Shown: in pieces, positions 1 to 6,321 of the stretch | How the letters are laid out: each line of letters opens with the position of its first letter | How positions within the stretch are numbered: the stretch's first letter is position 1 | Position numbers and translations under genes: made by a program | NCBI GenBank assembly: GCA_021799555.1 | Contig: JAJZAG010000092.1 | Location: 1 to 11,432 of the forward strand | Direction of reading: 5' to 3' | Source: Deltaproteobacteria bacterium | GTDB taxonomy: Bacteria; Desulfobacterota; Binatia; Binatales; Binataceae | Length of the DNA: 11,432 nt | The notes under the pieces: generated by a model | What the model was told of the DNA's origin: nothing | What the model saw: the letters and a program-made list of their open reading frames with translations, nothing else | Databases searched by the model: none

Positions 1-928
1 TGTCGAAGTCGAGGTAGCGCCGATAGATGAAATTCTCGAGTTCCGCGATCAGCCGTTGGCCGACTCGCGTATCGCCAGCAACCGAGCGCGCGCGCAGCAG
101 CGCGGCACGTTCCCAGGTCTGGCCGAGGCTCTGATAAAAGCCGAGCGCGGCCTCGACCGGCGCCACCAGCGATGAGTTACGCCCACCCGGACGCAGCCGC
201 AGATCGACTCGGAACGATCCGCCGGACAGAATCTCGGTGATCGTCTCGCCCATCCGGGTCGCGGCAATCGTCGTCGATTGCGCGTCGGACGTGTCGCTCA
301 GATAGACGAGGTCGATATCCGAACTCAGGTTGAGTTCTTGCGCGCCGAGCTTTCCCATCGCGACAACGCAAAATCCGCGCGCCCCGGCCACCCCCATCAG
401 CCGCTCGGCCGCCGCGTGCGCCATTCCGATACAATCGTCGGCCAGCTCCGACATCAGCATCGCGGTGTCCGACACGCTCACGCGGCGCAACAGGTCGGCG
501 ATGGCAATCTCCAGAAAGCGCCGCCGTTTGATTCGGGCCAGCGCAGCGGCCGCCTCCTGACGGCTGTCGGCCTCGATCGTTTCGGGCGTCACCCCGGCCC
601 GGATCGTGTCAACGGTTGCCGCGCGCGCGCGGGTAAAGAATTCCAGCCAGGACGCACCCGTCATCGCGAGCTCGGTTGCGACCAGCTCCGATCCTCCCAG
701 GCAGAAGATCAGATCGGCACGCAGCTCGTCATCGCGCAGCGCCGCGCTCAGCGTGTCGCGCGAGTGATCTGCGAGCTGGAGCAGGAACGCAAGCGCAAGC
801 CGTTCGTCGGGCGCCCGCTCGGCGACGGTTGCCGCGGCGCGCGCCGCAAGGCGCCCATCGTTGAGCCGACGCGCAAGGGTGTCAGCCAAGCCGCTCAACT
901 CGGGGCGCAACCGATACTTCGATTTCAT
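1..928 (-). CDS. glnE: Bifunctional glutamine synthetase adenylyltransferase/adenylyl-removing enzyme, N-terminal part (cut by window edge)
   Basis: GlnE adenylylates and de-adenylylates glutamine synthetase in response to PII, tuning nitrogen assimilation in the cytoplasm. Reading the minus strand from the ATG at 928-926 gives 309 codons with no stop before the window edge, so the C-terminal half is missing here. The first of the two nucleotidyltransferase domains (the adenylyl-removing one) is visible: MGKLGAQELNLSSDIDL begins near residue 191, with the metal-binding DxD at D204/D206. A further acidic residue follows in the motif VDLRLRPGG (D242), and then a stretch ending in QTWERAALLRARSVAGD, typical of the family. 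No strong Shine-Dalgarno precedes the ATG; the in-frame TTG just before it is a less likely start. The gene is divergent from the GST-like gene, separated by 114 bases. Identification is from family motifs; the AT domain cannot be checked. Confidence 0.93.
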   Translation of the reverse strand, partial: MKSKYRLRPELSGLADTLARRLNDGRLAARAAATVAERAPDERLALAFLLQLADHSRDTLSAALRDDELRADLIFCLGGSELVATELAMTGASWLEFFTRARAATVDTIRAGVTPETIEADSRQEAAAALARIKRRRFLEIAIADLLRRVSVSDTAMLMSELADDCIGMAHAAAERLMGVAGARGFCVVAMGKLGAQELNLSSDIDLVYLSDTSDAQSTTIAATRMGETITEILSGGSFRVDLRLRPGGRNSSLVAPVEAALGFYQSLGQTWERAALLRARSVAGDTRVGQRLIAELENFIYRRYLDFD

Positions 929-964
929 CAAACTGAAAAGATAACAGAGCGCAGGCTCGATTGC

Positions 965-1018
965 GCGGCGCCCGCGAAATGGCGCGCCGCACCGTTGCGA
1001 TGATAGCCTGATCGCAGC
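965..1018. other. Two adjacent inverted repeats in the glnE/GST divergent intergenic region
   Basis: The 114-base gap between glnE and the GST-like gene holds two possible stem-loops. One has arms GCGGCGC (965-971) and GCGCCGC (984-990). The other has arms GTTGCGAT (994-1001) and ATCGCAGC (1011-1018), with one G-T wobble. Neither is followed by a T-run in either direction, so they are not intrinsic terminators. They could be operator or leader structures for one of the two divergent genes, or chance pairing in GC-rich DNA. Confidence 0.25.
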
Positions 1019-1026
1019 TTCGATCC

Positions 1027-1031
1027 GGAGG
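1027..1031 (+). promoter_or_regulatory. Shine-Dalgarno of the GST-like gene
   Basis: GGAGG lies 11 bases upstream of the ATG at 1043, which supports that start over downstream alternatives. Confidence 0.6.
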
Positions 1032-1042
1032 CTTTCGCCGCG

Positions 1043-1720
1043 ATGATTGTTCTATACACCACCGAACGCGACTATCCGTGGGGCACCTTGCGCTCGACGC
1101 ACGCCTCAAAAACCAAGGTAATTCTCGAGGAAAAGGCGCTCGCCTATCGGATTGAGAACCTGCCGCCGGGAAATCTGTGGAAGAAGCCTCCCGAGATGCT
1201 GGCGAAGCATCCGCTCGGCAAAGTGCCTTACCTCGAAGACGGGGATCTCGTCATTTTTGATTCGACGGTGATCAACGAATATCTCGACGAGCGCCATCCG
1301 TCGCCGCGCCTGATGCCCACCGATCCTGTGGCCCGGATGCGGGTGCGTGAGGCTGAGAATTTCGCCGACGAGGCAATTCTGGCCGCAAGCCTGCCGCTCA
1401 TCTGGATGCCGTACTGGAGCGATCCGGCCAAGCGTAACGCCGAACAGATGGAAAAGGGACGCGAGCTTTTGCGCTCGCGCGATCTGCCGTTTCTCGAAAG
1501 GCTGCTCGAGCGCGCTGGCGCGGGTGGTTTCATCTGCGGCGAGTTTTCGCTGGCCGACGCACCGCTGATGGCGCTCGCGATGGTGCTCGAGGTCGACGCG
1601 ATGAACCTCGACGCGTACCCGCGCGTCGCGAGCTACTTGCAGAATCTTCGCGCGAGGAAGAGTTATCGCGCAATCAGCCCGCGAACCAAGGTCGCAGACG
1701 CGGCACAAACGAGCCGATAG
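1043..1720 (+). CDS. Glutathione S-transferase family protein
   Basis: A 225-residue cytosolic protein of the canonical GST size and two-domain plan. The thioredoxin-like N-terminal domain (about 1-84) contains the cis-proline motif GKVPYLEDGDL (P62) and the glutathione-contacting pair D73-S74 in IFDSTVINEYLDE. The all-helical C-terminal domain (about 95-215) contains GEFSLADAPL (167-175), the usual N-capping box that folds helix 6. The segment between strand 1 and helix 1 (DYPWGTLRSTHASK, residues 10-23) is longer than in many GSTs, so the catalytic Ser/Cys/Tyr is not obvious. The substrate cannot be told from sequence; detoxification, dehalogenation and stringent-starvation-like roles all exist in this family. 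It starts at the ATG at 1043 behind a GGAGG. It stands alone, divergent from glnE and convergent with the lytic transglycosylase, 41 bases away. Confidence 0.88.
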   Translation: MIVLYTTERDYPWGTLRSTHASKTKVILEEKALAYRIENLPPGNLWKKPPEMLAKHPLGKVPYLEDGDLVIFDSTVINEYLDERHPSPRLMPTDPVARMRVREAENFADEAILAASLPLIWMPYWSDPAKRNAEQMEKGRELLRSRDLPFLERLLERAGAGGFICGEFSLADAPLMALAMVLEVDAMNLDAYPRVASYLQNLRARKSYRAISPRTKVADAAQTSR

Positions 1721-1761
1721 ATTCCCGAAGCGTCGGGCGACGCGCAGACCCGCCTGCTGCG

Positions 1762-2997
1762 CTAGCCGATGCTCGAATAGTCCCGAGTCTGGCGGCGGGC
1801 GTGCTTGACCCGGCGCGCGTGGCGGATATGCTTGCGCACCTTGTGACGCGCCGGCGCCTCATAGTCGCCTGCCCGGGCATCTGAATCGGGAATCACGAGC
1901 TCCGCGCCGACTCGCAGCGCTCGCGCGCTCGAGATCCCGTTGGCCGCCATCAATGCCCGCGGCGATACCCCGTACATCGCTCCAATTCGCGAAGCGGTGT
2001 CGCCCTTGCGCACGGTGTAGTTATGCGCCACCTCGATATAGGCCTTGGCTGTTTCGATTCCCGGAAAGTATTGATCCTCGTGCTGATGCACCTGCATTGC
2101 GGCCAGAAACTCCGCATAGTAGTTCTTCACCGCGAATCCGAAATGCGGTCCGTTGTAACGGTGAACCATCGCCGCGTAGTCACCGCCATAAACCTCGGCC
2201 GCGCGTGCCGTACCGCCAGCACCATAATTGTACGCCGTGATTGCCAGCGGCCAATCTCCCAGCATGTCGTAGTTGTAGCGCAAAAGCTTGGCTGCGGCCT
2301 CGGTCGAGCGGACCGGATTCAGCCGATCGTCGTGATAGCGCGTGATACGTAAATACTTCCTGCCGGTCGAGCGCGTGAACTGCCAGATTCCGCAGGCGCC
2401 TGCGCTCGACCGCGCGCGCGTCTCGAAACCCGACTCGACCTGCGCAAGCGTCACCAGCTCGGGCGGTAATCCCGCCTCGCGGAAGATTCGCTCCATCGCC
2501 GGACGATAGTACCTGCTGCGGATCAGACCTGCCCGGAATTGTTCGCGCAACCCCTCCTGAACCCGAAGGTTTTGCGCGGCGTATGCGTACGCTCCTGGTC
2601 CCGCATCCTTGAACAAAGCGGCAACGCGGCGCTCTTCGTCATTTTCAGGAGCGCGGCCTGAGGCAAACCGGTTCAGCATGTCGCCATACTTTGTCTTCAG
2701 GTAGGCGTTGGCCCATTCGATATCCTCGCGCGAGGGCTGGCCGACCCCGGGCATGTGAAAAACCTGGTAAATGCGCGATACGTCATCGCGGTCATGCACC
2801 ACGAAATCGCGCACCGAATAAGTCGTGAAGACTTCGACCCAGAATTTGACGTTCGACTCGATTCCCGCCGGCTGCGGAAACGCAACCGACGTAGCGGCGC
2901 GCGAGACCGCAGGGACTGCGAACCCGATCGCAAGCGCGATCCCGATCGCCCCTGCGATTATCCCAGTCCAGTTAATCCCCGCCGTTCTCGAGCGCAA
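1762..2997 (-). CDS. LysM-containing lytic murein transglycosylase (MltD-like)
   Basis: A 411-residue exported peptidoglycan-cleaving enzyme; such enzymes cut the MurNAc-GlcNAc bond to leave 1,6-anhydro-MurNAc ends. Residues about 10-35 form one hydrophobic segment ending near VSRAATS, a signal peptide or membrane anchor without a lipobox. A region typical of MltD-like proteins (FWVEVFTTYSVRDF, 52-65) precedes the SLT fold. The catalytic glutamate is E188 in QVESGF, followed by CGIWQFT (202-208, the motif usually written GLMQ-like) and AYNYG (255-259). One LysM domain (about 326-370, YTVRKGDTASRIG) would bind glycan chains. The tail 383-405 is unusually rich in Arg, Lys and His. The start is TTG at 2997-2995, chosen because GGGAGG sits 7 bases upstream and because it gives the full signal segment. 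It is divergent from the BMP lipoprotein gene. Confidence 0.92.
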   Translation of the reverse strand: MRSRTAGINWTGIIAGAIGIALAIGFAVPAVSRAATSVAFPQPAGIESNVKFWVEVFTTYSVRDFVVHDRDDVSRIYQVFHMPGVGQPSREDIEWANAYLKTKYGDMLNRFASGRAPENDEERRVAALFKDAGPGAYAYAAQNLRVQEGLREQFRAGLIRSRYYRPAMERIFREAGLPPELVTLAQVESGFETRARSSAGACGIWQFTRSTGRKYLRITRYHDDRLNPVRSTEAAAKLLRYNYDMLGDWPLAITAYNYGAGGTARAAEVYGGDYAAMVHRYNGPHFGFAVKNYYAEFLAAMQVHQHEDQYFPGIETAKAYIEVAHNYTVRKGDTASRIGAMYGVSPRALMAANGISSARALRVGAELVIPDSDARAGDYEAPARHKVRKHIRHARRVKHARRQTRDYSSIG

Positions 2998-3004
2998 CGT
3001 AATT

Positions 3005-3010
3005 CCTCCC
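3005..3010 (-). promoter_or_regulatory. Strong Shine-Dalgarno that decides the TTG start of the lytic transglycosylase
   Basis: On the minus strand GGGAGG lies 7 bases before TTG at 2997. No ATG in a comparable position offers as good a match. Confidence 0.7.
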
Positions 3011-3030
3011 CGCCCTCATTCTCGGGGCGG
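3010..3030 (-). other. Leader hairpin next to the transglycosylase ribosome binding site
   Basis: Arms CCGCCC (3010-3015) and GGGCGG (3025-3030) with a 9-base loop form a GC stem. In minus-strand mRNA its downstream arm touches the Shine-Dalgarno. It could influence translation initiation; no T-run follows, so it is not a terminator. Confidence 0.3.
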
Positions 3031-3070
3031 ACCTGACCCGGCGCGTTCGCCAACCGGTCCCCTAATATCG

Positions 3071-3097
3071 ATTACAGACACCGGCTTTGATAGTCAA
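3071..3097 (-). promoter_or_regulatory. Candidate sigma70-type promoter for the lytic transglycosylase
   Basis: On the minus strand TTGACT (3097-3092) and TGTAAT (3076-3071) each match five of six consensus bases. The spacer is 15 bases, slightly short. It would give a leader of roughly 65-70 bases containing the 3010-3030 hairpin. Prediction by eye only. Confidence 0.3.
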
Positions 3098-3115
3098 CGG
3101 AGACGGCCCGCGTCT

Positions 3116-3122
3116 GAAGAGG
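3116..3122 (+). promoter_or_regulatory. Shine-Dalgarno favouring the GTG start of the BMP lipoprotein
   Basis: GAAGAGG ends 6 bases before GTG at 3129, but would be 15 bases from the in-frame ATG at 3138. The GTG is therefore preferred. Confidence 0.55.
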
Positions 3123-3128
3123 TAAATT

Positions 3129-4190
3129 GTGGCAACGATGCGACATATCAGGGTTATCTCGCCATTCGCGCGCGCGACGTGCGCCGGCGCCATCATGGCG
3201 GCTCTTACCATCGCAGCCCTGACCGGATGCTCGCATGGCGGCGCGCATTCCGGCGGCGACCAAGCGACCACCGCGCAAAGCGCGTTCAAGGTCGCGCTGC
3301 TCACCCCCGGCCCCGTCAGCGACGCGGGATGGAACGCGGCCGCGTTCGACGGCTTGCAGCTTATCAAGCGAAAGCTTGGGGCCGAGACCGCGATGGTGCA
3401 AACACAATCACCCGCCGATTTCGAGGATGCCTTCCGCGACTTCGCGCAACGCGGCTTCAACATAATCTTCGCCCACGGCTTTGAGTACACCGACACCGCG
3501 ATCAAGGTCGCGAAGCTATTCCCAAAGACTTACTTCGTCGTCACCTCAGGCAGCGCCGCCTCCGCCAACGTCGCCTCGATCACGTTCCGCATCGAGGAGG
3601 GCGCCTATGTGGAAGGAGTAATCGCGGGCGGCATGACGAAAACCGGCGTGGTTGGCGCAATTGGCGGAATCAAAATTCCCTCGATCGGCGTCACCTTTGA
3701 AGGTTTCCGGCGCGGCTTCCTGGCGACACGTCCGTCGGGTCGCGTCCTGGTCAGCTATACCGGCAGCTTTGACGACGTCGGCGCCGCCAAGGAAGCGGCG
3801 CTCGCCCAGATAAGTCAAGGCGCCGACCTGCTGATCCATAATGCCGACGCCGCCGGATTGGGCGTGTTCCAAGCCGCCGTCCAGTCGCATATTTTCGCGT
3901 TCGGCGTCAATCGCGACCAGAACTCCGTCGCGCCCGATACCGTCCTGGCCAGCGTCGTAACGCACATCCCCAGAGCGTTCCTACGCGTTGCGACCGAGGT
4001 CAAGTCCGGCACGTTCAAACCCGGCATGATCGAGTATGGGATGAAAGATCGGATGGTTGACGTCGTTTATAATCCGCGGCTGGTCGATAAAATCCCCGCC
4101 GCCGTGATGGCGGAAGCCCGCAAAGCGAATGCCGACATCACCGGCGGCCAAATCGTCGTGCCGGACTCGCCTTCGCAGGCCGCAAACTGA
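3129..4190 (+). CDS. BMP/PnrA-family substrate-binding lipoprotein
   Basis: A 353-residue exported lipoprotein of the basic membrane protein family, periplasmic-binding-protein type 1 fold. Known relatives bind nucleosides or similar small solutes for ABC transporters. The signal peptide (1-33) ends in the lipobox ALTGC, with C34 as the lipidated residue. The mature domain opens with FKVALLTPGPVSDAGWN (53-69), typical of the family. It continues with the hinge-region motif EGAYVEGVIAG (157-167), the segment GGIKIPSIGVTFEGFRRG (179-196) and NRDQ (261-264). Length matches full BMP proteins. No permease or ATPase gene accompanies it in this window, so it is an orphan here and may pair with a transporter encoded elsewhere or act as a sensor. 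The ligand cannot be assigned. The GTG start is preferred over the ATG three codons later because of Shine-Dalgarno spacing. It is convergent with the small secreted protein gene. Confidence 0.9.
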   Translation: MATMRHIRVISPFARATCAGAIMAALTIAALTGCSHGGAHSGGDQATTAQSAFKVALLTPGPVSDAGWNAAAFDGLQLIKRKLGAETAMVQTQSPADFEDAFRDFAQRGFNIIFAHGFEYTDTAIKVAKLFPKTYFVVTSGSAASANVASITFRIEEGAYVEGVIAGGMTKTGVVGAIGGIKIPSIGVTFEGFRRGFLATRPSGRVLVSYTGSFDDVGAAKEAALAQISQGADLLIHNADAAGLGVFQAAVQSHIFAFGVNRDQNSVAPDTVLASVVTHIPRAFLRVATEVKSGTFKPGMIEYGMKDRMVDVVYNPRLVDKIPAAVMAEARKANADITGGQIVVPDSPSQAAN

Positions 4191-4194
4191 ATTG

Positions 4195-4210
4195 TGGCGG
4201 CGCACCGCCA
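4195..4210. terminator. Short hairpin between convergent genes, possible bidirectional terminator
   Basis: TGGCGG (4195-4200) and CCGCCA (4205-4210) pair around a CGCA loop in the 25-base gap between the BMP gene stop and the end of the small secreted protein gene. There is no T-run on either side, so intrinsic termination would be weak at best. Confidence 0.3.
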
Positions 4211-4215
4211 GGCAA

Positions 4216-4605
4216 TCACTTGCCCCAGCTATCCTGACCCCAGCGGTCGTCCGTCCCGAAACGATCGCTCTGCGAGTCGAGCGGACTCGTCGTCGAAAAA
4301 CGGTCTCCCGTGCTGAAGCGCCCGCTCGAGCCCGAGGCGTCGTTCGAGTCAAATCGGCTGGTATCCGGAAATTGCGACTGATCGGAAAGCTGCTGGTTTT
4401 CGGCGGGAAACTGGCTCGCGCCTGCCCAGACTGTACCCGGCGTTTGCGTGTCCATCGAGTCCGAGCCGACGGAAATGCCGCCGGATGCGGCGGTTGCCGC
4501 GCCGTATTCCCCCATGGTCTGCGCCGCCGCTCCCGATACCATCGCGGTAACAATGATTGCCGCCACACCCGCAAACTTCAGTATCGTGTAGAGATGCCGT
4601 TTCAT
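4216..4605 (-). CDS. Small secreted Ser/Asp-rich protein with Arg-aromatic repeats, function unknown
   Basis: I do not recognise a family. The 129-residue product has a clear Sec signal peptide: MKRHLYTILK, a hydrophobic stretch about 11-24, and probable cleavage at GAAA-Q near residue 28. The mature part is low-complexity, rich in Ser, Asp, Gly, Thr and Gln, and has no cysteine, so it is likely disordered. SQFP occurs twice (64-67 and 77-80). Arg followed by an aromatic recurs at R84-F85, R96-F97, R102-F103, R115-F116 and R121-W122, spaced 12, 6, 13 and 6 residues, mostly preceded by Ser, Asp or Gly. No lipobox is seen. The start is well supported: GGGGAGG sits 7 bases before ATG 4605. The signal peptide, clean start and organised repeats argue that this is a real gene. 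A surface, envelope or matrix role is a guess only. Confidence 0.75.
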   Translation of the reverse strand: MKRHLYTILKFAGVAAIIVTAMVSGAAAQTMGEYGAATAASGGISVGSDSMDTQTPGTVWAGASQFPAENQQLSDQSQFPDTSRFDSNDASGSSGRFSTGDRFSTTSPLDSQSDRFGTDDRWGQDSWGK

Positions 4606-4612
4606 CGAATCG

Positions 4613-4619
4613 CCTCCCC
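4613..4619 (-). promoter_or_regulatory. Strong Shine-Dalgarno of the small secreted protein gene
   Basis: GGGGAGG on the minus strand, 7 bases before ATG at 4605, a near-ideal site. It is the best evidence that this unrecognised gene is translated. Confidence 0.7.
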
Positions 4620-4671
4620 GTGCCCGCGACTATCCTTTCCGCAACCTTAATCCTACTTTTTGTTTAATCAC

Positions 4672-4691
4672 CTTGCGCGTGCTCGCGCAAG
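4672..4691. other. Perfect 8-bp inverted repeat in the divergent region upstream of aroA
   Basis: CTTGCGCG (4672-4679) and CGCGCAAG (4684-4691) surround a TGCT loop. The AT-rich stretch (about 4646-4670) lies on the + strand 5' side and reads as A-rich after the hairpin on the minus strand, so this is not an intrinsic terminator. Its place between divergent gene starts suits an operator for a dimeric regulator; no cognate regulator is in the window. Confidence 0.35.
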
Positions 4692-4759
4692 CCGTGCCTT
4701 CGCGTACGCTCGTCCGCCTCGCTTGAGCCACATGGCGCAGCGTGACTAATCTCCCCTTG

Positions 4760-4775
4760 GATGCGCGCGCGCATC
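4760..4775. other. Perfect 16-bp palindrome overlapping the first possible aroA start
   Basis: GATGCGCGCGCGCATC is identical to its reverse complement. It contains the ATG at 4761 and lies just upstream of the alternative ATG at 4782. It may be an operator or an mRNA hairpin, or chance in alternating GC sequence. Confidence 0.35.
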
Positions 4776-6062
4776 ACCGCCATGCCGTCGGAAGAACTCG
4801 CAATCGCACCCCTTACCGCGCCGCTCGACGTATCCGTCACGATGCCCGGCTCGAAAAGCATCACTAACCGCGCGATGCTGCTCGCCGCGATGGCGTCCGG
4901 TCGCTCGGTGATCGAAGGCGCGCTTTTGAGCGACGATACCCGGTACATGGCGGACGCCTTGCGCACTCTTGGCTTCGAAGTCGATATCGCCGCCGCCGCG
5001 CGGATCTCGATCGATGGCTACGGCGGCGCGATTCCGAGGGCGGATGCGGACCTTTATGTCGGCGGTGCCGGCACTGCGATGCGCTTTCTGCTGCCGTTTC
5101 TCACGCTCGGACGCGGTCGCTACCGAATCGACGGGAACGCCCGGATGCGCCAGCGGCCCATCGGTCCGCTGATTGCCGCGATGCGCCGGCTCGGCGCCGA
5201 GGTTCGCAGCGAACTCGGCAACGATTGTCCGCCGGTCGTGCTCGAGCGCACGGCAGAGCCTTTTGTGGGCGGTGCAGCGACGATCGACGCACACGAATCC
5301 TCGCAGTTTGTATCCGCGATGCTGATGCCGGCGGCGCTATGGCCGCGCGGTATCGAGCTGACGGTCGAAGGCGACGCGGCGCGTCCATTCATCGACATGA
5401 CGCTCGCGCTCATGAGTGAATGGGGGGCCCGCGGCGCTATCGAGGGCGATACGATCGCCGTAAAGGGTAGACAAAAATATCGCGCGCTGCGGTTCGTGGT
5501 TGAACCCGACGCGTCGGCCGCCAGCTACTTCGCCGCGGCGGCGGCTTTATGCGGCGGCAGCGTCACGCTGCAGCGCCTATCGCGCGATTCCGTTCAGGGA
5601 GATATCGGGTTTCTCGACGTGCTCGAACGGATGGGGGCGCGCGTGACCTGGAATCCCGCCAGCGTGACCATCGCTGGGACGGGAAATCTAGCCGGCGTTG
5701 ACGTGGTAATGACCTCGATGCCGGACATGGTTGCGACGCTCGCCGCGATCGCGCCGTTTGCGTCGTCGCCGACGCGCATTCGCGGAGTCGGTTTCATCCG
5801 CCACCACGAAAGCGACAGGATTCGCGCTCTCGCGACCGAGCTGCGCCGAATCGGCGCGGGCGTCGAGGAATTCAACGACGGGCTCTTAATCATGCCGGGA
5901 AAGCTCGCGCCCGCCTCAATTGAAACTTACGACGACCATCGGATCGCGATGAGCTTTGCGATCGCAGGCCTCAAGCTCGCAGGCATACGCATCCGCAATC
6001 CTGACTGCGTGGCAAAAACCTTCCCCGACTTCTTCAAACGCCTCGACGCGCTGCGCCGATAG
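4761..6062 (+). CDS. aroA: 3-phosphoshikimate 1-carboxyvinyltransferase (EPSP synthase)
   Basis: It transfers enolpyruvyl from PEP to shikimate-3-phosphate, the sixth step of the shikimate pathway to aromatic amino acids, in the cytoplasm. The 433-residue length is normal for the family. Visible active-site motifs in order: PGSKSITNRAML (29-40, catalytic lysine K32), GGAGTAMRFL (101-110, PEP/glyphosate loop), GNARMRQRPI (125-134), the SSQF motif (180-183), PDMVATLA (321-328, catalytic-base Asp D321), HHESDRI (348-354, E350) and YDDHRIAMSFA (390-400). The Arg-Phe after the GTAM loop replaces the Arg-Pro of E. coli, and His replaces the usual Lys before ESDR; both occur in other bacteria. The start is uncertain: neither ATG 4761 nor in-frame ATG 4782 has a clear Shine-Dalgarno, and the later one gives a more usual N-terminus (K25). 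hicB follows 55 bases downstream on the same strand. Confidence 0.96.
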   Translation: MRARITAMPSEELAIAPLTAPLDVSVTMPGSKSITNRAMLLAAMASGRSVIEGALLSDDTRYMADALRTLGFEVDIAAAARISIDGYGGAIPRADADLYVGGAGTAMRFLLPFLTLGRGRYRIDGNARMRQRPIGPLIAAMRRLGAEVRSELGNDCPPVVLERTAEPFVGGAATIDAHESSQFVSAMLMPAALWPRGIELTVEGDAARPFIDMTLALMSEWGARGAIEGDTIAVKGRQKYRALRFVVEPDASAASYFAAAAALCGGSVTLQRLSRDSVQGDIGFLDVLERMGARVTWNPASVTIAGTGNLAGVDVVMTSMPDMVATLAAIAPFASSPTRIRGVGFIRHHESDRIRALATELRRIGAGVEEFNDGLLIMPGKLAPASIETYDDHRIAMSFAIAGLKLAGIRIRNPDCVAKTFPDFFKRLDALRR

Positions 6063-6117
6063 CAGCTCGCAAAGCCTATCTTTGAATCGCAACCCGGATC
6101 TGCGTCAGGATCGCGAC

Positions 6118-6321
6118 ATGAAAATCAAGGTCGTCGTCCACGAAGCAGGAGAAGGAGGCTACTGGGCTGAGGTACCTTCGACACCCGGTTGCGCCACCCA
6201 AGGCGACACATTCGAGGAACTGCTCACAAATCTCTATGAGGCAGTCGAAGGCTGCCTCTCGGTTGAGGTCAACACGCCCAAGACCGCCAGCGCTGACCGA
6301 ATCGTCGAGATCATTGTTTGA
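6118..6321 (+). CDS. hicB: HicB-family antitoxin, short form
   Basis: A 67-residue HicB fold protein (partly degraded RNase H-like), the antitoxin that binds and neutralises the HicA mRNA interferase. The family signature is clear: VVVHEAGEGGYWAEVPSTPG (5-24), then GCATQGDTFEELLTNLYEAVEG. It ends RIVEIIV, as do other short HicB proteins that lack the separate C-terminal DNA-binding domain, so it looks complete. AGGA lies 8 bases upstream of ATG 6118. Its TGA (6319-6321) overlaps the TTG start of hicA (6318-6320), so translation is coupled in the order antitoxin-toxin. Because the partner hicA is frameshifted, this antitoxin may now be without a functional toxin. Confidence 0.87.
   Translation: MKIKVVVHEAGEGGYWAEVPSTPGCATQGDTFEELLTNLYEAVEGCLSVEVNTPKTASADRIVEIIV

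Noticed and set aside
278..1003. Plus-strand open frame of 241 codons over glnE
   Set aside because: The minus strand carries clear GlnE motifs across this region; the plus frame shows no motif and has no ribosome site.
1106..1708. Minus-strand open frame of 200 codons opposite the GST-like gene
   Set aside because: Antisense shadow: the plus strand shows a full GST with both domains and a Shine-Dalgarno.
1730..1743. Five-pair hairpin (GCGTC/GACGC) between the convergent GST and transglycosylase genes
   Set aside because: Short stem and no T-run on either side; common by chance in this GC-rich sequence.
4129..4650. Plus-strand frame of 173 codons over the small secreted protein gene
   Set aside because: It overlaps the BMP gene end and is Arg-rich without a motif, while the opposite strand has a signal peptide and a strong ribosome site.
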